Assembly (NCBI GenBank): GCA_030141605.1
Contig: JAQGDQ010000120.1
Location: 372,001 to 436,000 of the forward strand
Direction: 5' to 3'
Length of the DNA stretch: 64,000 bases
Origin: Tubiluchus corallicola
Taxonomy: Eukaryota; Priapulida; Priapulimorpha; Priapulimorphida; Tubiluchidae
The notes beneath the pieces were generated by a model. The model ran no database searches, had not been told where the DNA came from, and saw only the letters and a list, made by a program, of their open reading frames with translations. The translations under genes were made by a program, and so were the position numbers. This document shows positions 12,891-27,300 of this stretch, piece after piece (the stretch's first letter is position 1; each line of letters starts with the position of its first letter).

Positions 12891-13485
12891 ATTACAGCTT
12901 AAAACAATCTACCCTATAAAATGTTGAAAGGGAACATACTTTTTCAAGAACGACACGTGAAAGAATTATTACCACAGAAACATACAATTGCGTTCGCGCG
13001 GCTAGTTCTTCGCTGTTACATGCATTTCGCTTTTCACTTAGATAGGCACTAGCGCCTGCATTTCGGAAACGCAACCCGGCACAAAAAACAGGTGTTGTTT
13101 TTCTCAGTTCAGAAGTATTTAGTTGTGACGTCGTGCTCACGTTCGAGAGCTCATGCATGAGCACAGCGGTAAATTTGAAATTTGAATTTTAAACTTAAAT
13201 CTTGTCCGGTTTTTGTATATCACAGTCAATGTTGCACAGTAGCAAGGTATTTCAATTTTCGCTTTCACAAAAATCTGGCACACATTCGTGGAATGTTTGT
13301 GCTGTTGAAAATTATGTTCATTTGTGATGTCAGTATTAGTTGGGCTCGCCCGCCATTAATTAAGTTTCTAACTTATTATTTAATTATCAGAAAAGTTTTT
13401 ATATTATAATAGGTGTTAAAATCTATACATTTCACCATGCTTCAAAATGGGGTAGGACATGAAAAATCACCTTGTTTTCCGTTAA
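12891..13485 (+). mobile_element. TTAA-flanked MITE family, copy 1
   Basis: Shares with the other copies the blocks AACAATCTACCCTATAAAAT, TTCGCTGTTACATGCATTTC, CACTAGCGCCTGCATTTC and GAGCTCATGCATGAGCAC, and the right end TTGTTTTCCGTTAA. The left terminus is eroded. Plus orientation is defined by copy 3. No transposase is encoded. Confidence 0.75.
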
Positions 13486-14717
13486 CAGTTTTGTAACCTA
13501 AACTACGTAATAATGCATGCTGATTACAAACATTATGGCCTGTGCTAGTTAGAAGTGGCTGATGTTATGAACAAAGCTTCTGACACATGCCAGACATAAA
13601 ACAAGTTGATGCTGTCAGCCAAACTAGCGAGAAGTTACCTAAAATGGCAACTTTTTTATAAGACTCGTGAGAAGTTATTAAGATGATTGCTATAAAAGTT
13701 CCGTAACAAAGTTCTAATATTACTATTGCCCAACATTTCATTGCGCAGATTTAATACAAGAACATGTTTACTGCACGTCATTCTGCTGATTTGTATACTT
13801 AGCTTAAATTTGTTTTTTTAACAAAAAACTAAAACTAAAATTTCATTATAAGCCAGCGACTGCTGCAACCACGCATATATATGAACACGATAAAAATAAA
13901 AGCATGCTCGAAAGTGAAATTATATACATTTCAAAGTTTAATAAGTGGTAGAAGTTGAAGTGCAATTAAATTCTACATTTCTTATAATGTCTAACCATTC
14001 TGTCGTGAGAACTCATGAATCAGGCATAGTGGGGCTAACAGCAACATTTCTTTAGAAAATTAAACACCTTATTTTTTCTTATGCTACAATAGATAATTGA
14101 TTATAGAGTCAATTATAAGTTTACGCGAATATCTTATTCAATGATATATTGAGCTAGTCAACTAGGTAGCTCAGCTAAGTAACTCATACATGTAGTAGGC
14201 ACATCACATGAGATAAAAATGCAGTAAATGTCAAAATTCAATTCGGGATGAATATCAAAAAAAGCTAGCCAAAACAATCTGCAACGATTTTTCTATCAAT
14301 GCTGTAAACTCAAAACGTTTGCAGTAAAATGACGCAAAAAGTAGTATAATAATGTCATTTTTTATCCTTGCGATCAGCTGTGTAATGTTGATTATGTCGT
14401 CTGCGAATCATATCTAACGAGAATCGCGAACAACTGCAAGTCAAATGCAACATTTATAACCGGTTGCGGGCATTGTATGAGCAATACTTATTTCATACTA
14501 TCTTTAGCTGGAAAAGATACTCTGCTTGATAATTAGTGTATTTAGCCCAATCTTACCTCATTCATGTACTTATTCATTTTCATTACATTTTTACTCGCTT
14601 TTCTAAGAAACCAATGCAATTATCCATTCCAGAAAAAATTAGCTTAGTATTCTGTACAGCTTTCTTTCCCTTCAGCAAAAACTAAAAGCAGGAGTCATCT
14701 TATACTATCTATATTTT

Positions 14718-15178
14718 TTATTTAAAACTGTTGCACAACCGTCGACAACTGAATATTGATTTTTCTTTTCGTTGTAGTTTGCAGTACTGAATGCACCTAT
14801 CTCTTTTACTCTTATTTTTGTACAATTCTTCTGAGCCCTGCGATTTTTTTCGTTTTTGCAGTCTCTCCTTTAACCACTTGGCTGCGTCGCTTAGTGCTAG
14901 ATGAAGGTGAGCATTGTCCAACTCCGGACTACCTGGATCTTGTCCTTTAGGTTCTAACAGCGGTTGGATGCGCCTGGTGATGTGACGAGGCGGGACAAGT
15001 TTTCCATTTTCATCTAGATCGTACTCTAGGTCGTACCCTGGTGCATCCTTAAAATTTTCAAGGTAATTTTCCTGAGCTACTGCTTTCTTGAACAAATTCA
15101 CTGCATCTTTCATCTTTATATCTGGTACGTGTGACGAATTATCATCATACAATATTTCACCAAATTCGTCAGGTTCAC
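14718..15178 (-). CDS. Secreted CX3C protein, terminal exon 3
   Basis: The acceptor is ttttttctttag followed by GTGAACCTG. There are 153 codons and then TAA at 14718-14720. An AATAAA overlaps the stop codon (minus strand, about 14717-14722), a possible polyadenylation signal. The encoded segment runs from EPDEFGEILYDD through DAVNLFKKAVAQENY, YDLEYDLDENGK and WLKERLQKRKK to the CX3C pair CIQYC/CRRLC. The open frame is long for such AT-rich DNA and its composition is protein-like, which supports real coding. Confidence 0.65.
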
Positions 15179-18073
15179 CTAAAGAAAAAAGCAAATTGCT
15201 GAAAGGCCAATAATATAATATAATATAATCGTCAGAAAATGGTCGTTAAATTTACTTGTACAAGCATGACGTGAATTCTGGTTAAACACTGGGTTTTAGG
15301 CAAGTGGTATATGAGCAGCAGTCTTTACTTGCGCGGAATCTGTGGGCTCTTGATTTAAAGAAAGTTCTCCACCACCACCTTCCCATTTCTCTTCCCAAAT
15401 GCCACTACCATTACCTGCTTCTGTCGTTACCATAGTCATCGTTACTACCACGATTATCGGTATCATATATAGCAGGCTTGTCAAAGGTTTTTGTTTGGGG
15501 AGGATTCACATTTACTAGAATTTTACACTGTTACAATAATGCCATAGTCACAAGGTAGCCACCAGAGCTTAATTTTTGAAGAAAACGTAGTGTAAAGAAA
15601 CTTATAAGTAACCACTGTGATGGCACAAACTTCTTTGTGAGTGCGCCCCAAATTAGACACAATAGCTACAATAGCTACAATAGCTACAATAAATTAGATG
15701 ATTCTATCACAAACTGTTAATGTGCCGGATTTACGACAATGCAGTGGTCGAAAATCGTATTCCTGATGAACAATTATAATAGACCCTTTTGAAAAATATC
15801 TTCATTAGGTTGGACATAGAAACTCTGCTGCCATTATAAATAAGCGCTCTTTCGTAATAACAGCAGCAACAACGACACTGCTCTCTTTACTCATAATAAA
15901 TGTTAACAGGGCCTACAGTATAATAAGCCTGTGCAATTACGGTTAAGCCATCAATTATACACATGATATGTTGTTTTTTTTTCTGAAAGGTAAAGTGTTT
16001 ATTGTCTGCTTGTAATTCTCTCGGGATTTGTATGTTACCATGCAAATTTTTGTCACGTCAAGTTAATTAACCCATAATAGTGTGCCACCATCCTTTAATT
16101 ACGAATTTTAATGCAACTGACGTTACGCCTGCTGATGAATATCAAGAAGTTCTTCTTCGGCAAGAATATATTTTAAATTTAATACTATAAATTAAACCAA
16201 TTTTTATTGCAACTTTTTCTAATGGTTACCGTTAACTATAGTGACTTGGCGTTTGGAACAGTGATTTTTTTGACGATTTTTTTCTTTTTGAGCAGCAACT
16301 CATAGTATTGAAGAAACAACTGAAGATATAGGCCTAGTTGGTGTCTTACAGGGTGAAACGTCAAAACTAGCTATGACGCCCCTTCAGGTAGGAAGTTGAG
16401 CTCACATTATTTGAGGATCGCAGGAGTGAAACTTCGATGATGATCCTCGCAACCTACCATCGCTGTCGCTATTGCTGTAGTTGCTCACAAAATAACACCA
16501 TGTTGCTGCTTTGTTTAAAAGTAACGCCACTGAAGATTATAATGTTCAGTAGAGCGATATGCAGTGGACAGTGTGGTATGTGTGCTCTGGTCAGCTCTCT
16601 TACAGTCATATTTACACAATTATTGAAAAGTGCACTGCAGTAGATGCCATGTGCGTTATCAGGTAGCGCGATACAAGTGATGACTGAGCGCATAATAATG
16701 ATTATTCGAAACCAATCGCTTGACGAAGTCTCGGGGAAGCCTACGCCAGAGAACTCAGGAATTTCCACCGCTTATGTAAATGTTAATTCAAGAATTAAAG
16801 AGCACTTATTAAGATTCTGCGAGTTGTTATTAGTTATACATATTACATAAATAGCTAGGCTTAAACTCTGTGGAAATTACCGCAACAAGGATACTTGCAC
16901 ATTGCCAGTCATTCCACTTTTTGACATTCGTGACATTCATGCCCGTCGAAAATCAGTATACCACACATAACTGGACAATTATTTTTCGACTTTTTGTTCA
17001 ACAGGTTTCTAAGATGTGAAATGAAATTGTGACTGCGTGGGTTCGATACTCGCTTTGTGTTGTTTCAGTCACCATAATTATTCTGGCTGTTTACCTGGCC
17101 GAGGGAGGATATAAACGGCAACCAAAAGTGATTATTCTGCCAGTTTAGTAGTAGCTCATCTTAGCGAGTTAATCTTGGTAATGAGCAGGAGCAACACCAA
17201 AAAGAAGAGCAGTATCTGCAGGTGCAGCAGAAGCAGCAGCAGGCAGCAACACCAGAAGCAGAAGAGCTTAATTTGCAACGCATTTATAAACCGCAAATTT
17301 AAGATTGAATATTTTAAACCTCTCCTTGGAACGTTTACAAAACAATTTCGGCAATCAGAGGACTAATGGAATATCTGTCCATTATGCACCTCTCTTAGCC
17401 TAATTGTTCTCATAATTTCGCACAAGTGATAAAGCAAGTCGGCTTAATTACTGAATTTAAGCACTAAAATTTTAAAACTCAATATTTTTGTTCTGTTTTG
17501 TTCGCCACACATTTTGTTCACCAGTTCTTGTTATTAATTTTTTTCCAGTTTATTAGCAGGGAATCTTAGACTTAATATAAAGATTACACACGAGTAGTGA
17601 TAAAAACGTTGTCATTCATTTACTTTTTTCGATTTGAATTACAAACCAGCCACAAGTAAAGAAACTGCAGGCAAACGTTATCCGCTCTAGGTTCTCTATG
17701 TTCCTTTACCTGAAGACCTGTCCCCCATGGTTTGTAATTCCAAATGAAATATTGCAAGTGAAGTCACTTCAACGCTATGCTGATCTTTATTTTAAACGTT
17801 TTTTTCTGTGCATTATTTCGTCGCAACTGTTCACAGTGGTGATTTTAGGTATCACTAATCACTAAAAATGCCACAAGACATAATACAAGACTTAATTTTA
17901 ACATCTTCGAAATCTGCAGTAGTTCTTCGTTAAGCAACATCAGAAGTTTTATGTAGGAAGTCATTGATGTGTTAACGTTTGCTTTAAAGCGCAAGAAAAA
18001 CACACAGTTTATGTTAAAAGTAATGCAGAATGAAACTTAAAAATTTAAATTCCCACGACGACCCTTAGGTGCA

Positions 18074-18111
<38 letters not shown>

Positions 18112-21100
18112 CTAAACAAAAGATTAAATTACTTTATATTGTCAGAGATCAATAGTATGTGAATCAGTGGCGTCCAGTATCGCTTTACCATGTGGCGAGA
18201 ATATATTAAATTATTAAGAATGCCTAAATACGTAAAATACTGTAGTTGCCTTAAGACGTACCACAGAGAGTCAACAAATACACGATTTCTGGGATATTGT
18301 GCCGCAGGAAATTCATTTATGCTACTTTCATATGCAATATGGCTGACAAGGTGTCTGCCGCTAATTTTTACAGTTATTAAAACGGATACGGTGATAATTT
18401 AGGTGTCTGTCTAGATATAGATTTTTAAGATGAAGGAATCCATATCTGCTGCTGATGATATCCTAACATCACCTCATTAGAGATTTCAACATGGCTACAA
18501 ATATAGTTGCATATGTAACACATTTGCCACATTGCATTCTTCTACTGCAGATAGTGTAATGGTTTTGTGTCAAGATGTAGATTTTAAAGGTCAAGGTTTT
18601 AATTTCTGCTAAGTAAAATGTCAGGCATGATGATCCTGATCGACTTTTACTCAACTCCGTTGATGTGAGTAGTGAATAATACAGAGCTATATGGAGAGTT
18701 ATTAATAAAGAGTTATAATAACAGACGCTCAAACTACTTAAAAGCACATTACTTTGCACACCTTTTTAAATTCCATTTGCGCACGTAAATCTAAAGTTAC
18801 TCCTTTGGTTGGTGGAAATTATATTTAATAAGAGTTGGCATACTTTTGGTGCTTTTGATGCCATAATTTCCAGTAAGATTCCGGTGTCTGTTCGGTAGAC
18901 TTCTTCCACCCAAAGTCAAATAGTGATGGTAATGCTAAATTTCCTGTCTGCTATGCTTAATTATACTGTACGTTTGGTGTATTAACGTTTATCCAGGAAT
19001 CCTGTCTATTTCAAATTAACATCTGGTTACGTGCAGGGGTAAACTTTGCTCTAAAGATGTGTTCACATAATCCCCAAGCTGTGTACGTATTACCCCGCAG
19101 CTGTATCCAGTGCCCATATTACTCACATATTGGGGTAATATGGACCCTTTAGCTGTAGCGGATAGCCCTATAGGCTGAATAGGCTGAAGCCTAAGGCCCG
19201 GGATCAAAAGGGGCCCGGCAAAATAAAACGAAAAAAATTTTTTGTTGTAAAAAAAATAAATTGACAAAAGAGCAATGGGCCCGCCAAAATAAAATATAGA
19301 AAAATTTTTTTTTTCAAAAGTCAGTCACTATATTTCAAATCGGGTTTACACAAATCAAGTTTACACAATTTAAGTTTACACAATTCACGTTTACACAGTT
19401 TAAGTTTAAGTTCAAAATTTCAGTTTCCGAATTTTTCTGGGGACAAAGTCAGATATAATTTCTGAAAAGTCCATTTTTTTCAACATATCTGACTCAATAT
19501 GCATCAGTGATAAATTGTTTAATTTGTCATCCTTTACAAACGACGAGAGCTCCACAAAAACACGTCAGCTCAGCAGTGTAGCAACATTTAAAAGGCCCGT
19601 TCCAAGCTCAAGCCTAAGGCCCATAAAATCATAATCCGCCGCTGCCCTTTAGGTCAAATTTTGAATGTGATTTCTTAAAAATATTTGTACAGTTAGTCGA
19701 TAAATGTTGAATTGGCAGCCTAAACTATCTACTGAGTATTTTTGCAAGCTTAAAGCCTAACAGGTGTAGACCATATTCCAATTTTTGTTTTTACGGTCCA
19801 TATTCCCCCCCCCCGCTTTACCCTCAGAAATGTTACAACAGCAAGCGGTTAATTGGATTACATAGATCATCATCAATAATTTGCTTGTCACAGGGCTAAT
19901 GGTTGGGATAAATTTTCCTTGCTAATAAATCTATGTACCATTATCAGCAGAACTGCGCCTTTTTTGGCTTTCCATCAGGTATAGCAACTTAACGGGAAAA
20001 GAAAAGGAAGCAAAGCAAAGTAAAGTAAAGTATATAAAGTAAAAAGTTAAGTAAAGTAAGGTGAGGTAAAGGGAGGTAAGGTAAAATAAGGTAAGCTAAA
20101 GCCAAGTAAGGTATGGAAAAACAAAATAAGGCAGGGCAAGGTAAGGTAAAATAAAGTAAAACAAATCAAAGCGAAGCAAAGTACTGTAAGATGAAGTGAG
20201 ACAAGTGAGGTAAGGTAATTGGCGGTGATAGATAAGTGAAAAGAAGATAAAAAAGAAATAAACTAAGGAATTGTATAAGCTCGCAACTGTATTAGACATT
20301 TATATTGAGGGCATATCGACTGAATTGAATTCATTTTAAAATAATTAAGCATTTCTGAGACATGTTACAAAATTTAATCATTTAACAAACCATAATAAAA
20401 ATTCTTTTATTGTTGGATATTTGTATCAGCGTTATTGTTCTTGTTGTTAAGAATCTGTTTGACTTTAAGATAATACAAATATTTACATGAAAGATTTATT
20501 GTCGCCATCGTATATATAGGCCTACTGCTATCTGTGTTCCAGTACATAAAGTTGTGATTAATGAGACTGATAATTATTGATTGTTTTTATCGGATTATAT
20601 GTGACAACTTTGACTGCACTGTGCTACCCGTTTTCTCTTGTGCGCACGTTGAATCATTCAAAATTTTCTTTCTCTTCCCTTTTCTCCGTCTCTCTTTTCT
20701 CCACTTCACTTTCGTTTTCTTTTGACTCTTTTTAACATTGTTTTTCCTTCTTACACGTACACTCCAAATATTTTTAGGTTATGTTACAATTATCCACAAG
20801 GGTATATTACATTTATCACGCAATGATAAATTCTAGCAATAAATAGTTCTAAATTTCCATTCGCTTTCAACACTTTATGACAAGCTGTGAATGAATTATT
20901 CAATATCGGTCGTACCATCGATCATGGTTTTGTATTATTTAATTTTTAAATGTGTGCTCTTTGTGATATTTTTTATCAACTATTCACCTAAAACATCAAC
21001 AAATGTAGACAGTAATCAGCTATCGGGTCAGCGCCACCTTCTGAGCACTAATCTGCACGGCCTTTTAGTTTTAAGAATTTTACATTTGAATCGCTGCTGA

Positions 21101-24100
21101 CGCACGCGAATCCACACGATTTAGAAAAACGTGCACGTGTGCTATTAACAATAATAACAGTTAACTACGCCCAAACTCACTAATAGACGGCTTCAAACGT
21201 TTACACTCAAAACGTTTCTAGTTTGTTATCAAGCCAAATGATTAATTCTGTAATCTAGTAGCTTATAGGTATTACAAAACTGATTAACTACAACAGAACC
21301 ATGTATTAGACAGAAATGGGTACGTGCTATGGGGTGCCGTACTAAATAATGAACAAAAATTCATCAGTCAGAAGACTAGTAGTTGGCTTCGTGTAATTAA
21401 TCAGACGAAACGTTGTTTTAATCACTTTGCTTTTGATTCTTTTGATGTTGCGTTAATTCGCCGAGGACTATAGATGGCAACAAGGACGAGAGGACAGTAC
21501 ATAAAAGCTCAAAGCAACAGAGGTCACTCCTGATGCCGTTTTGTACCATTTTCCCCACTCGTGACAGTTTTAGTTTGTTTGCTAATAATGAAAGGAAAGC
21601 CGATTTCATCATCTTTAAACTACAGCTTATAACAATCTACCCTATAAAATATTGAAAGTACATACCAAAATATTGAAAGGAACACAGTATTTTCTCAAGA
21701 ATGACATACGTGAAAGAATTATTACCACGAAACATAATTTCATGTTCGCGCGGTTAGTTCTTTCCTGTTACATGTTTTTTGCCATTTGCTAGTTAGATGG
21801 GCACAAGCGCCTGCATCTTGGAAACACGTTGCAGAAAAAGATGTGCTGCACCTCTCAATTCAGAGGTGCTCATTTGTGACGTTGTGCACACGTTCGAGAG
21901 CTCATGCGTGAGCATAACGGGTAAACTTGAAATTTTAATTTTAAACTTAAAATTGGCTAGTTTTGCTATGTCACACTGAGTGTTATACAGTAGCACAGTA
22001 CTTCGATTTTCGCTTTCGCACCACGTGCAACATATTCATGGAATGTTTGTGCTGTTGAAAATCAATTTATAAATAGTTGGGCTCCCTTAACATAATATTT
22101 AATTACCAGAAACGTGTTGGCATTTTTATAGGTCTTTATATGTATACATTTTGCCGTACTTCAAAATAAGTAGGATATGGAAAATCACCCTGTATTCCTT
22201 TAAGAAACTCGCATTTTATTTTCGATCACAAATGTTTGTAGTGGTTTACAAATTATTCTATCCTCGCGGCGTTTAGTTCTCTTAGGAAACTTTAGACATT
22301 TTATTATGTAATTAACCACGTCCATTAAAATTTGGCAAAGGTTAGCACCTAATGGCAGGATTTGTTTGAGCAGATAGCTTGACACTAACACTTACTGATC
22401 TGACCTAAAGTACAATTTGTTGGTTAAATTTTTACAGCAGGCCTACAGGAAACAACGTTAAATACCAAACGTAATACGATCGTAAAAACTATAATATTAT
22501 TGTAATTAACAAACGTTAAAGAATGGACTATCACGCAAGGTTAAATTCTTACAAAAAATAGATCGAAACTTCCATTGGCTTTCAGCCCCTTGCGGCGAGC
22601 TATGAATGAATCTTACCATTGATGATCATAGTTTTGCACTATTTAATTTTTGTAAAAGCTCTTTGTGATATTTATTATCAGTTACGAAGCCGTAATCAAA
22701 TCAAAATCATTGCATTGAGTTCCTAAATGTTCACGGTAAGTTGCATCAGCTTCATCTAGCGTTTGTTTTTTAGCTCTTAAAGTCCACTTTGTCTAAATCC
22801 CGTGATTTCCATTCAAGTTTTTATAAAAGTTACAAAGCAAAAATAATTTTTGACCCCAGTTCATTTTTACCTTTGTTATGCTGTAATAATCATGATTACG
22901 CTGACAAGGTATGGACTTAATGTCACTAAATGGCGTGTATTAATATAGCAGGCAGTTAGGTTATTATAAACGCGTTTACTTAATGATAATTATTTTTATT
23001 AAATAGAAAGCTTCCGAAAGAATGCGATAGACAATTAATTTTTCACATGAACTGTTATTTAAGTGACCTGAATGGGACGTCTTGTTTACTAGCAAAGATC
23101 AAGTAAAGGTAAGCCTATAGAAAGCATATTCTATTTATTCTTATTCTCTTGATAATTACGTCGTTATTGATATCACTGTATAATATTTTACAAGTACTTA
23201 TGTGACAACTGTTTGAATTTATTTGTGTTAGTTGTTCCTTTGTTGTACAATACATAATACCACACAAATTTCGTTATATGTATTATAATATTATGAAAAC
23301 AAATTGCTTACTTACTTGACGATGATGATGATGATGATGGTGACGATGATGATGATGATGATGATGATGATGATAAAGAAGATGAAGAGTACAAAGAGGA
23401 GGAGGAGGAGCAGGAAGAAAGACCGAAGAGGAGTAGCAGGACGATGACGATGATGATGACAATGATTTAATATATTATACGGTAATCTAGCATACAACAT
23501 GAATAAAAAGCATTCGGTATTTATATTTAGTTCTAAGTGTTACTCGTTTTCATCTAAGAGTTATCTCAATAATTAAAATTGTACGAGTATTACTTACCGA
23601 AGCTTTGCTTGGGCATTATTTCCAATATTATTACCAACAAAAAATATCCTTTGCCACACACCATCTTCAGAGTTGAGAAAACTATTCGTCAAATGTTGCT
23701 ACTAATATCATTACGACTCTCACATTGGAAGAAGTGAACTTTATTTATTGTTTTCAACTTTTTTCATGACTTACACGCGGGAGACGTATGTTTGCCAAAT
23801 GAAGCCAAATGCCCTATTATTTCGCGTGTTCCTTTTATCGTGAATTATCCCACTCTAATGTGCGGGTGTATGACGCAAGCGCAGGCTGTTTGATGTAACG
23901 TTGAACCATAGTATTTAGTATGAAAACACGGACAGAGAAGCTTACTCTATAAAAAGACTAAACTGACTAAAAAAGATTAGAGCATAGATTTTGAATCACT
24001 TTTTTCTTCTAAGGAGCTCTGAAAACTTTCATTTTCGGGACTTCTATCCTAAATTATTCTTCTATGACAAATGATAATTTTTCTATGACAACTTGTCATA

Positions 24101-24347
24101 TTTCCAATTTCTTGGAAGCATTGGCCATACTGAAACGAGATGGGTTGCTAGACAAAAACAAATTTCCATTCGAAAAAATACAGTTCAAAAATGTTTAGAT
24201 GATTATCGCTTATGGGCGGAAAATTTCATGCCATGCTCTTCTCAGCGCGAGGAATATTGCAGGTGTATGTTTACATTGTTTTCCGATTCGCTTTCATTTG
24301 GGGGCCACTCTCTTGCGAAGTGACTCTATAAAGAGGTTTGTTTTGCC

Positions 24348-24386
<39 letters not shown>

Positions 24387-27300
24387 TTGTTGTTGTTAGT
24401 CTTCATGTAATTAGTTTTGATCGGTTTTTATATTGTGACATCGCAATAGAATTACTCCATATCCTAAATTTTTATTAAAAAATGGATTAATGACAATGGT
24501 AATTGGTGTTTTAAATGAAATATTCACGGAAAAAACGGATTCATAACAACTGTAAATAGCGTTCTAAATGATATATCTAGGCAGTTAGGTAGTAAAACTC
24601 TTTAAGTAAGCGCTCCATGTGCATGCATTCTGGATTGTTTATAATTCAATTTGATTTCAATTTTAATCAAAATATGACTTTCCAAACACACCAAAATTGT
24701 CATAAATGTGAATGAAGGCTTTGTTAAAATCATTTGGTCGCTTATCACACATTTACTTCAATATGTGACAAAAGTAGTAATTTTCATGTATACTTTTTAA
24801 TCTTTGTGTATGCTAATTCTTTAGCGTCAAATTTTTGGAGCAATTTAACTTGTTTACTTGTTTGCTTTGGTTTTACATATAATCCTTTTTCGATGTTAGA
24901 TATTTTAAAAAATAAATAAATTCTTCTATCAACGTTAATTTAATTGTTTGATGTTATCGAGTCTGCACTATAAATACGTTCAAAGTGCATAGGTACTTTT
25001 AACTTAACCTGTACTATAAACAAAAATTGTGTATGCGACGTCATCTTTTTTGATAACCATGTATATTTGCAAGAATTATAACTGAAAGGTGATTATGACA
25101 TAAAACAAATTTTCAGCTTTTAATTAAAAAACATAGAAAGCTTTTTAAGTAAAACTTTATTGTAAGACATTACTATTGTAAGGCATGTAAGGCATTACTT
25201 TATTGTAATGCCTTATCACACAACATAACTGTGCGCGCACTTAATTTAGTGACAGACAAGAATAAATGGGCTCTGCAAAGCATGAAAATAATTTGATTAA
25301 AGCCCCCACTCGTCTACTAATTCACTAATTCCTTTCTACCGCTACTGTGCATAAACCACTAAAATGTTGAGTTAATGCAATCTTTATATATAACAGATCT
25401 GATATTATAGAAACGATGGAGCATTTTCTTACTAAAGATTGCTTCTCCCATCTAGAAATAAACAACTAAACGAGTTATGATGTTAAAAATTCTTTGATGT
25501 TTCGAGAATGATCTCATCTTCGGGACTATTAAATCATTTTTTACCAAAGAAATTCCAGTGTAAAAGACGCTTGTGCTCGAATCGTGTGAGTGCTTTAAAT
25601 GGGCCTATTGTCCCAATTTGTAACGGTATGGTGTCAAGGATTCCATTTAGCAAATGTCCTCAACTTTATTTGCATCTAATGAGGCAATACGGGCCTCAAA
25701 GGTTAACGATTTTCTGTTTTTATTTAAACTTCTTATTCTCGTTGTCTCCCCGCCATCGCACTTTTTAGTCTGTCCATAAAATGCGTGCCCTAATCCAGGA
25801 AGTGCTCCATACTTCCGTGTTCCACTGATATTTGACTTTCTTACTGGTATTTTAGTTGTTATATAAGTATATCACGAAAACAATGCAAACATAAATCTGT
25901 TAAAAAATTGCCACAATGGCTACCTAAAGCCATCATCAGCAGAAACAATCAGATTGATTGAAATGTACATCCATATCCATCTTCCATAAACAATGCAGCT
26001 TTTAAAGGCAATTTTGTTTGTGATGGCGGGGAGGCAATTTTTGACAAATTTATTTTGCTAAAATTAAGATTACTCAATGATAGAAAATTGTATCTCTCAA
26101 AATAGCTAACACATAGTTAAACATTGTAACGCTGTCAGTTTTCGATAACACTGGCGAAAACAGTCATTCCGCTTTTCGTTCCACTGTTTAAGATCATTCG
26201 GAATTCCGCTGTCTAGAGGGTATTCCATCTCTTTGATTTGCTCCTGGGGACTCGTTAACCATTTTTCCAGCCAGTCCATTGCCTGATCCAGATTATACGG
26301 TTCTACGGCTTGAACATCATAAGGCAATACTGAAATGAAGCAGGTCATGCATTTTTTACGTTATTACATCAATGATTACGATGATTTCCGTTATTATGAA
26401 CGTGTCTTGTAGCTAAATAAAATAGTTTCGCACAAAATTAATTCAATTAGAGAAATCGGTAAAATTTTATTCCTACAAAATGTTAAAGGAAAACCGGACC
26501 CAATTTTAAACTATATTTCAAAACAATCTACCCTTCTTGCGGTAAGTTCTTCGCTGTTACATGCATTTCGTCTTTCGCTAGTTCGATGGACACTAGCGCC
26601 TGTCTCTCGGAAACGCGTTGCACAAAAAACAGATGCTGTACCTTTCAATTAAGAGTTGTTCAGTTGTAGCGTAGTGCACACATTCGAGAGCTGATGCATG
26701 AGCACAAAGGTAAACTTGAAATTTGACTTTTAAACTTAAAATTTGCTGGATTTTTGTACGTGTATATGACACAAAGATTTTCGCTTTCGCAAACACATTA
26801 TGTTTGTGCTGTTGAAAATTATATTCACTTGTGATGTCATCACTAATTGAGCTCGCCTGCCGCTAATCAAGCTTTTAACCTATTATTTAATTGTCAGAAA
26901 TGCTTTAGCATTGTAAAGGGTCCTAACATACATACTTTTTACCATACTTGAAAATGGGTTAGGATATGAAAAATAATCCTGTTTTCCTTTAAAAGAAAAC
27001 CGGAGCCAATCTTAAATTATAGCTCTAAACTATATACCCTATAAAATATAGAAAGGAAACATATTATTTTTAAAGAATGACTTGCACGAAAATTATTACC
27101 TGTCAAACGCATTTTTATGTTCTCGCGCCTAGTTCTTTGCTGTTACATGCATTTCGTCATTCGCATGTTAGACGGGCACTACACTACATTTACACTATTT
27201 TTATAAAGTAGCTAATAATTCTGTATGTACTGGAATCTCAGAAATAAAGTCCAACGTTTTTCAAATGCGTCGTTTGGCACCAACAGTGGTTACCACTGAG

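Noticed and set aside
12892-13164. 90-codon minus-strand frame, with relatives at 21793-21996 and 26593-26796
   Set aside because: Similarity between them comes from the shared MITE, not from a protein; the frames are not conserved in length or end.
16437-16850. Overlapping open frames on both strands in a GC-richer patch
   Set aside because: No motif or splice signals; probably chance or an unrecognised repeat.
25746-26035. Inverted CTCCCCGCCATC / GATGGCGGGGAG blocks
   Set aside because: Only about 12 to 15 matching bases with no target duplication; too weak to call an element.
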